Assembly: GCA_023818785.1 (NCBI GenBank)
Contig: JAMWCO010000007.1
Location: forward strand, 1-20,538
DNA: 20,538 bases
Source: Candidatus Omnitrophota bacterium
GTDB taxonomy: Bacteria > Ratteibacteria > UBA8468 > B48-G9 > JAFGKM01
Direction of reading: 5' to 3'
A model generated the notes under the pieces. It saw only the letters and a list, made by a program, of their open reading frames with translations, was not told the origin of the DNA and did not search any database. The number at the start of each line of letters is the position of its first letter. Position 1 is the stretch's first letter. Made by a program: the position numbers and the translations under genes. Shown here one piece after another: positions 15,402 through 20,538 of the stretch.

Positions 15402-17491
15402 TTAAATATAGAATTTTTAATTATAAATCCAGCAAAGACAATTGAAACAATTGAAATTAGTTTTATTAATATATTTAAAGAAGGACCTGCAGTATCTTTA
15501 AATGGGTCTCCAACAGTATCTCCAGTTATTGATGCTTTATGAACATCTGTCCCTTTGCCTCCAAGATTTCCTTTTTCTATATATTTTTTCGCATTATCCC
15601 ATGTAGCACCAGAATTTGCCATCATTATAGCAACAGTAAATCCACTTGTTAAGGCACCACAAAGAAGACCAACAACTCCATCAACTCCAAGCAAAATACC
15701 AACAATTATAGGAAGAAGGACTGTCAAAATTGATGGGAAAAGCATCTCTTTCTGTGCTGATTTTGTACATATATCAACTGCTTTAGCATAATCAGGTTTT
15801 GTCTTCCCTTCAAGAAGTCCAACTATTTCTTTAAATTGTCTTCTTACTTCCTGAACTATCTCTTGTGCCGCTCTCCCAACTGCTTTTAATGCCATTGAAC
15901 AGAAAAAGAATGGATACATTGCTCCTATAAAAACACCACATAAAACTTTAAAATTCATAATTGATAGGTCAAGCTTTCCACCAAGTAAAATTATTTGTTC
16001 CTTGTATGCAGCAATCAATGCAAGAGCAGTTAAAGCAGCAGACCCTATAGCAAAACCCTTCCCAGTTGCAGCAGTTGTATTCCCAAGAGCATCAAGTGCA
16101 TCTGTTCTTTGTCTTACAAATGGTGGTTGGTGTGTCATTTCAGCATTTCCACCAGCATTGTCTGCAACTGGTCCATAAGCATCTGTAGCAAGTGTTATCC
16201 CAAGTGTACTTAAAAGACCAACTCCAGCAAGTCCAATTCCATATAATCCAATTTCAGGGTTATAAAGTCCTCCTGCAAAAACATAAGCACATATAGTAGC
16301 AATAACAACTGTTAAAACAGGAGCAATTGTTGAAAACATCCCTGTTGAAATACCCTCTATAATTACAGTTGCATGTCCTGTTAAAGCACTTTTTGCAACT
16401 GCTCTTGTTGGTGGATATGTATCTGAAGTGAAAAATTCTGTAAAAAATCCAATTATAACTCCTGCAATAATTCCACTTACAATTGAAATATATACTCCTT
16501 TATATTGAGAACCAAGAAGTTTTATAACTGCAGGATAAGAAAATATAATAACAAGAATTGAGGCAGAATAAATACCTCTCCTTAAAGCCCTCAACAAATT
16601 TGCTTGACTTGCCTCTTCTTTTGCCCTTACAAGAAAAGAACCAATTATTGAGGAAATAACACCTATAGTAGCAATTAACATAGGAAGAGATACACCTTGC
16701 AAACCTAAACCTGCTGAATAAGCAAGAGCCATTGTTGCTATAATTGCATCAGCATATGATTCATAAAGGTCTGCTCCCATTCCTGCAACATCTCCTACAT
16801 TATCTCCAACATTATCAGCAATAACTGCTGGATTTCTTGGATCATCTTCAGGAATTCCTGCTTCAACTTTCCCTACAAGGTCTGCTCCAACATCTGCTCC
16901 TTTTGTGTAAATTCCTCCTCCAACTCTTGCAAAAAGAGCCTGGGCACTGGCTCCCATACCAAAACATATCATTGTAGATGTTATATATCTTAATCTTTCT
17001 TCAATTCCATAACCTTTACTTTTGTAAAACCATGTTAAAAGATTATACCAAATACTTATGTCTAAAAGTGCAAGTCCAACAACAACAAGTCCCATAACAA
17101 GTCCAGCAGAAAAGGCAATTCTTAAAGCACTATTTAAAGATGTCTTAGCAGCAAAAGCAGTTCTTGCACTTGATCTGGTTGCTATACTCATTCCTATATA
17201 ACCACTTAATGCAGAGAAAAAACCACCTGTTAAAAAAGCAAATGGAACAAAGATTGGTAAATAATTAAAAATAGAAAGTAATAAAAGAATTATAAAAACA
17301 ACACTAAAAAATGCACCAACTCCTTTATATTGTCTTTTAAGATATGCTCTTGCACCTATTCTGACTGCTTCTGCAATTTCAACCATTTCAGGAGTCCCTT
17401 CTGATTTTTTTAATATAAATCTTATAAGATATCCTGTATAAGTAAGTGCAAAAATAGAACCAATTATTGTTATTAATTGAGAATAATCCAT
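15398..17491 (-). CDS. hppA: Membrane-bound ion-translocating pyrophosphatase
   Basis: This integral membrane pump (about 16 helices, 697 residues) hydrolyses pyrophosphate and drives H+ or Na+ across the membrane. Motifs seen: ADVGADLVGKVEAGIPEDDP (acidic PPi site), NPAVIADNVGDNVGDVAGMG, TDAYGPVADNAGGNAEM, and GNTTAATGKGFAIGSA. Residues Ala474 and Gly477 correspond to the A12.46 and G12.49 pair of K+-dependent enzymes. Glu244 (position 6.53, DLYESYAD) is where Na+ pumps and some K+-dependent H+ pumps carry their glutamate; H+-only K+-independent enzymes have it four residues later, where this protein has Asp248. Ribosome site GGGAGG (17497-17502) is 5 bases before the ATG. Confidence 0.95.
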   Translation of the reverse strand: MDYSQLITIIGSIFALTYTGYLIRFILKKSEGTPEMVEIAEAVRIGARAYLKRQYKGVGAFFSVVFIILLLLSIFNYLPIFVPFAFLTGGFFSALSGYIGMSIATRSSARTAFAAKTSLNSALRIAFSAGLVMGLVVVGLALLDISIWYNLLTWFYKSKGYGIEERLRYITSTMICFGMGASAQALFARVGGGIYTKGADVGADLVGKVEAGIPEDDPRNPAVIADNVGDNVGDVAGMGADLYESYADAIIATMALAYSAGLGLQGVSLPMLIATIGVISSIIGSFLVRAKEEASQANLLRALRRGIYSASILVIIFSYPAVIKLLGSQYKGVYISIVSGIIAGVIIGFFTEFFTSDTYPPTRAVAKSALTGHATVIIEGISTGMFSTIAPVLTVVIATICAYVFAGGLYNPEIGLYGIGLAGVGLLSTLGITLATDAYGPVADNAGGNAEMTHQPPFVRQRTDALDALGNTTAATGKGFAIGSAALTALALIAAYKEQIILLGGKLDLSIMNFKVLCGVFIGAMYPFFFCSMALKAVGRAAQEIVQEVRRQFKEIVGLLEGKTKPDYAKAVDICTKSAQKEMLFPSILTVLLPIIVGILLGVDGVVGLLCGALTSGFTVAIMMANSGATWDNAKKYIEKGNLGGKGTDVHKASITGDTVGDPFKDTAGPSLNILIKLISIVSIVFAGFIIKNSIFK

Positions 17492-17502
17492 TTTTCCTCC
17501 CT

Positions 17503-18060
17503 TTAGTTATTGTATAAACTCATTGCCTTTTCTAAATTACTCCTCAATATCTCTTTAATTGCATTAACAGTTTTTTCTTTTACTTTTTCTATTATTTCTT
17601 TTTCTTCTGGTAAAAATGGAGATAAAACATAATCAATATAACTTAATTCAATTTTTTCCCCTCTTATTCCTATTCTTATTCTTACAAAATCCTTATTTTT
17701 TAAATTTTCTATCACTGATATCACTCCTTTATGTCCACCAGGCCCTTTATCTTTTATTATTTTTATCTTTCCAATCTCTATATCAAGTTCATCATGAATA
17801 AGAAATAGGTCTTCTATTTTCTCATTGAAAAAATCAAGAGCAACTTTTACTGCTTTTCCACTTTCATTCATATATGTTTTTGGTTTAACAATAATTATTT
17901 CTTTATTTTCTATTTCAACCTTCCACGCATAAAAAAATTTCTTTTTAAAAATGTCAACTATTTTACTACTTTCTATTAATTTTTCAACAACTTTAAAACC
18001 AATATTATGCCTTGTTTCAGAATATTTTTCTCCAGGATTACCAAGTCCAACAAAAATCAT
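17503..18060 (-). CDS. pth: Peptidyl-tRNA hydrolase
   Basis: Pth releases peptides from peptidyl-tRNA dropped by ribosomes. The 185-residue protein has FVGLGNPG with Asn8, TRHNIGF with catalytic His18, KPKTYMNESG with Asn65, LFLIHDELD with Asp90, and GPGGHKG with His110. The position after that His is Lys111, where E. coli-type enzymes have Asn; other bacteria also vary here. Start overlaps the rplY stop (ATGA), the usual rplY-pth pairing. Confidence 0.95.
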   Translation of the reverse strand: MIFVGLGNPGEKYSETRHNIGFKVVEKLIESSKIVDIFKKKFFYAWKVEIENKEIIIVKPKTYMNESGKAVKVALDFFNEKIEDLFLIHDELDIEIGKIKIIKDKGPGGHKGVISVIENLKNKDFVRIRIGIRGEKIELSYIDYVLSPFLPEEKEIIEKVKEKTVNAIKEILRSNLEKAMSLYNN

Positions 18061-18728
18061 TGTTCTCTTTCTTCTTTCTCTTTTCTCCTTTCTTCAACTT
18101 TTTCTTGAGTTATAACTGTGGGCTGCTCAACTACTTCTTCAACTTTCTCCTCTTCACTAATTTCTTTTGGTTTTAAAACAGTCACAACAACTTGATTTTC
18201 ATCTTCTAAAACTTTAATATTGGTAGGCAATTTTATATCTTTTACAAGTATCGCATGACCAAAATCAAGGTCTTTTATGTCAACTTCTATATATTCTGGA
18301 ATATCCTTTGGTAATCCCTCAACTTTAATCTCTCTCAAAATCTGCTCTAATATACCACCTTTTTCTTCTCCAATTGATTTATTCTTAGTAATAATAGGAA
18401 TCTCCATAATTACTTCTCTTTCTGAACTTAACTTATAGAAATCAAGATGGATTATTTTATCTTTAATAGGATCTGTCTGAATATCTTTTAAAACAACAGA
18501 TATTGTTTCTTCTTTATCATCTTTTTTTAACTTCATTTCACCTATAACATTGTGTGAGGTAAGATGTGCAATAATTTTTTCTGTTGTTTTCTTTTCAAGT
18601 TTTATAGGGATTGGTTCTATATCAGGACCATATAAAATTCCAGGGATACAACCTCTACTTCTCAACTTTCTTGCTACTCCTTTACCTTTCCCCTCTCTTA
18701 TTTCTGCATTAAAAATTATTTTTTCCAT
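18057..18728 (-). CDS. rplY: 50S ribosomal protein L25/general stress protein CTC
   Basis: This is the long L25 (TL5/CTC) form that binds 5S rRNA. The 223-residue protein starts MEKIIFNAEIREGKGKGVAR; the N-terminal domain (about 1-95) has KLRSRGCIPGILYG and HLDFYKL; the second TL5 domain follows (about 95-190), then an acidic/charged Glu-Lys tail with EEKVEEVV and ERRKEKEE. The frame is open further upstream to 18800, but that would run through the tRNA gene, so the ATG at 18728, with AAGGAGG at 18734-18740, is chosen. Confidence 0.94.
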   Translation of the reverse strand: MEKIIFNAEIREGKGKGVARKLRSRGCIPGILYGPDIEPIPIKLEKKTTEKIIAHLTSHNVIGEMKLKKDDKEETISVVLKDIQTDPIKDKIIHLDFYKLSSEREVIMEIPIITKNKSIGEEKGGILEQILREIKVEGLPKDIPEYIEVDIKDLDFGHAILVKDIKLPTNIKVLEDENQVVVTVLKPKEISEEEKVEEVVEQPTVITQEKVEERRKEKEEREQ

Positions 18729-18733
18729 AGATG

Positions 18734-18740
18734 CCTCCTT
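18734..18740 (-). promoter_or_regulatory. Shine-Dalgarno site of rplY
   Basis: AAGGAGG on the minus strand ends 5 bases before the ATG at 18728, which decides the rplY start against a longer frame that overlaps the tRNA. Confidence 0.7.
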
Positions 18741-18755
18741 CCAAATATATAAAAA

Positions 18756-18827
18756 TGGGCGCGGATGGATTCGAACCATCAGCCCCCGCGTTATCAGCAC
18801 GGTGCTCTGCCCTTGAGCTACGCGCCC
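18756..18827 (-). tRNA. tRNA-Ile (anticodon GAT)
   Basis: Minus-strand cloverleaf: acceptor stem GGGCGCG with CGCGCCC, D stem GCTC/GAGC, anticodon stem CCGTG/CGCGG with loop CTGATAA (anticodon GAT), five-base variable region, T stem GATGG/CCATC with loop TTCGAAT, and discriminator A. The total is 72 bases with the discriminator. CCA is not encoded (TTT follows). It lies 7 bases after the CmpX-like gene stop and 27 bases before rplY, so it is probably cut out of a polycistronic transcript. tRNA-Ile(GAT) usually sits in rRNA spacers; this copy is alone. Confidence 0.95.
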
Positions 18828-18834
18828 TTTTCTA

Positions 18835-19494
18835 TTATTTTTTCTTTAAAAATTCTTCAACTTTTTCTTTAATTATATCCTTTGTTCCAAGAGCAAAAGC
18901 AAGTGCAGTCCCAAAACAAAAAGAGGCGAGAACAATAATAAACACATCTCCAATAAAATCAGATGCAATTCCTACTTCTTGTAATGCAATAACTGTTCCA
19001 AAAACAACAATTGCAATTTGTGTTAATTTCCCAAGAAGTCCTGCTTTTTCAATTCCTGCATTACCAGCAGAAGTTCTGACAATCCCTCCAAAAAAAGTTC
19101 CAAGGAAGATAGAAAAAATAAATATCAAAAGCCCAAGAATAAATTTTGGTATAAAACTCAAAATTTTATCAACTATAGTAGAAGGTATTTGAATCCCTGC
19201 AAAAGTAATTGCAACAAAAACTACAACAAGCATTAAAAGCCAATATATAGCAATACCAAGCATCTGTGACACTTCAAGAGAAATATTCCCTTTTTCAATT
19301 AATTCTTTTAATCCAGAATCTTCTGAAAGTTTATCTATTTTGATAATTTTGAAAAATTTTATTGATAAAACTTTTAAAAATTTAGCAATGAGCCATCCAA
19401 TAAGAAAAATTAAAAGAGCACCTATTACTTTTGATAGAGAAAACCAAAACTTTCTAAATATTTCATTCATAAGACCTATCCCTTCACTACCCAT
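18835..19494 (-). CDS. CmpX-like 'conserved TM helix' (MscS-related) membrane protein
   Basis: The 219-residue protein has five hydrophobic segments (about 13-35, 76-103, 113-138, 150-173, 180-203). The pattern GIEKAGLLGKLTQIAIVVFG ... EVGIA ... CFGTALAFALGTKD is that of the conserved-TM-helix repeat found in CmpX and other small-conductance channel relatives. There is no MscS beta domain after the last helix; the protein stops after a short charged helix, so channel function is uncertain. The first Met (MGSEGIGL) follows an AGGAGG site (19499-19504) and a promoter. Confidence 0.78.
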   Translation of the reverse strand: MGSEGIGLMNEIFRKFWFSLSKVIGALLIFLIGWLIAKFLKVLSIKFFKIIKIDKLSEDSGLKELIEKGNISLEVSQMLGIAIYWLLMLVVVFVAITFAGIQIPSTIVDKILSFIPKFILGLLIFIFSIFLGTFFGGIVRTSAGNAGIEKAGLLGKLTQIAIVVFGTVIALQEVGIASDFIGDVFIIVLASFCFGTALAFALGTKDIIKEKVEEFLKKK

Positions 19495-19516
19495 ATCGCC
19501 TCCTTTTTAAAATTTT

Positions 19517-19544
19517 ATTTTATCACAATAAAAAATTTTTTCAA
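19517..19544 (-). promoter_or_regulatory. Promoter of the CmpX-like gene/tRNA-Ile/rplY block
   Basis: On the minus strand TTGAAA (19539-19544) and TAAAAT (19517-19522) are 16 bases apart, followed by a short leader and AGGAGG before the ATG at 19494. The -35 box overlaps the stop codon of the ATPase subunit I gene. The gap here (46 bases) is the largest between genes on the leftward strand, which supports a promoter. Confidence 0.5.
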
Positions 19545-20538
19545 CTAACTTTTTTAAAAGTATATATTCTAATTTCTTTAAATGGTTTAAATACCCTCCC
19601 ACCACCTTCAAAAAATTTTGTAAAAAATTCAAGGTACTGTAACCTACTTGAATGAACATAACTCCCAAGTAGATTTATCATAAGATTTCCAATATGTCCT
19701 AAAATGAAAATTATAATAGAAATAAAAACTCCAATGAAAGGTATATTTTTGACCATTAAAACCATCTGATTTACAACAAGGGCAAGAACAGAAGTAGTAA
19801 GACCTAATCCAAAAAGGCGACTATAACTTAAAACATCTCCAAGGATATTACCTGCAATTACACTATATGTTCCATAAATAGCCCAAAAACCTTTTAATAT
19901 AAATTCTTTCTGTGCCCTTGCCTTTTCAATCATAAAATAGAGAAAACATAGAAGGAGTATATATAAAGGGATTTTCAATAATATTTTTGTTTTTAAATAT
20001 CCAACAATAATAATACCTACGATTATCTGAATTAAAAGAAGAGAAATTGCTTCTCCACAATATTTTAAAGGGAATCTTTTAAGTTGAGTATATAAATTTA
20101 AAATAAGTCCCCATATAATCTGTATGTATCCAAATCCAAGCGCAAGAGAAAGAAATAGAATAGATTTATCACCACTTTCTAAAGGATTTAAAACCACAAA
20201 CTTCTTTAAAAATTTAATAATAGAAAGATTGTCAGGAAGTTTATACAAAATATCTCCAAACCAACCGCCTGTTAATGCTCCAATTATCAAAGTTGAAATC
20301 CCACATATTAAAAGTAATCTTAAAAATTTAATAAAATTTGGTAAAAATCTAAATTTTCTCATTAATAATGATGAAATTATTATTAATAAAATACCATATC
20401 CAGCATCAGTTAGACAGAATCCAAAAGAGATAGCAAAAAATATAGATAAAGGTCCTGTTGGGTCAATATTTTTATAAATAGGTCTTCCATATAAATCAGT
20501 TACAACCTCAAATGGTTCAATAAGTTTACTATTTTCAA
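19541..20538 (-). CDS. atpI: V/A-type ATP synthase subunit I, C-terminal part (5' end outside window)
   Basis: The frame is open to the window's right edge, so 331 residues of the C-terminal membrane part are visible; the Met at 20362 is internal. Seen in order: IEPFEVVTDLYGRPIY, IDPTGPL, the CLTDAGYG hallmark, a run of helices, GNILGDVLSYSRLFGLGL, IIFILGHIGNL, and the terminal YVHSSRLQYLEFFTKFFEGG motif. Subunit I is the membrane stator that carries ion half-channels next to the c-ring (subunit K) in V/A-type ATPases. No subunit K gene follows; a promoter and an unrelated gene come next, so the rest of the operon must lie to the right or elsewhere. The helix that usually ends GxxH has Gln (GYIQIIWG). 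Confidence 0.93.
   Translation of the reverse strand, partial: ENSKLIEPFEVVTDLYGRPIYKNIDPTGPLSIFFAISFGFCLTDAGYGILLIIISSLLMRKFRFLPNFIKFLRLLLICGISTLIIGALTGGWFGDILYKLPDNLSIIKFLKKFVVLNPLESGDKSILFLSLALGFGYIQIIWGLILNLYTQLKRFPLKYCGEAISLLLIQIIVGIIIVGYLKTKILLKIPLYILLLCFLYFMIEKARAQKEFILKGFWAIYGTYSVIAGNILGDVLSYSRLFGLGLTTSVLALVVNQMVLMVKNIPFIGVFISIIIFILGHIGNLMINLLGSYVHSSRLQYLEFFTKFFEGGGRVFKPFKEIRIYTFKKVS

Noticed and set aside
18729..18800. Upstream extension of rplY
   Set aside because: It would run through the tRNA-Ile gene; the ATG at 18728 has its own AAGGAGG site and starts a normal L25 sequence.
18828..18870. Separate promoter for tRNA-Ile
   Set aside because: A TTGAAG followed by TAATAG at 17 bases exists in the 3' end of the CmpX-like gene, but the -10 matches only three of six bases.
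20360..20362. Met codon at 20362 as the start of the ATPase subunit I protein
   Set aside because: The frame stays open to the window edge and the codons before it encode the family's conserved DPT and DAGYG region, so the gene is cut by the window.

Overview
Most of this window (about 1,260 to 20,538) is one AT-rich bacterial chromosome segment packed with core genes. They run in two convergent blocks that meet at about 14,230-14,240. The first ~1.2 kb is clearly GC-rich (47-67% GC in lines counted by hand, against about a third or less further on) and has different codon use. It encodes one end-truncated glycoside-hydrolase-like protein. The composition changes abruptly between 1,207 and about 1,262, next to a decayed transposase remnant, so the left end is either transferred DNA or an assembly join between two organisms.

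Rightward block (1,682-14,228): gatC, accA, hisG, a 30-residue very basic protein, a TPR lipoprotein, dxs, nadK, a two-cluster ferredoxin, a sugar-phosphate isomerase-like TIM barrel, a coiled-coil/BamE-like envelope protein, a small Cys-rich protein (DUF6485-like), tyrS, a class II aldolase, folP, ruvX and a GT39-type glycosyltransferase. Genes are separated by at most about two dozen bases and most overlap or touch, so this looks like one long translationally coupled transcript. A near-consensus promoter lies so close to gatC that its mRNA should be leaderless. Internal promoters are possible at the coiled-coil gene and at tyrS.

Leftward block (20,538 down to 14,241): 3' part of the V/A-type ATPase subunit I gene, a CmpX-like 'conserved TM helix' membrane protein with its own promoter, tRNA-Ile(GAT), rplY (L25/CTC type), pth, a membrane pyrophosphatase and a malic enzyme. 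Membrane PPase plus V/A-type ATPase suggests an energy-limited, ion-gradient-coupled anaerobe; the PPase has K+-dependent signature residues and a glutamate position often seen in Na+ pumps.

The organism is a bacterium (bacterial-type GatC, AccA, DXS, L25, Pth, RuvX), probably from an uncultured low-GC lineage; I cannot place it more precisely by reading. I see no CRISPR array, prophage or defence system. The most unusual items are the composition break with its transposase relic, the leaderless gatC promoter, the 30-residue basic protein, the orphan KorD-like ferredoxin, and active-site-proximal substitutions in DXS.
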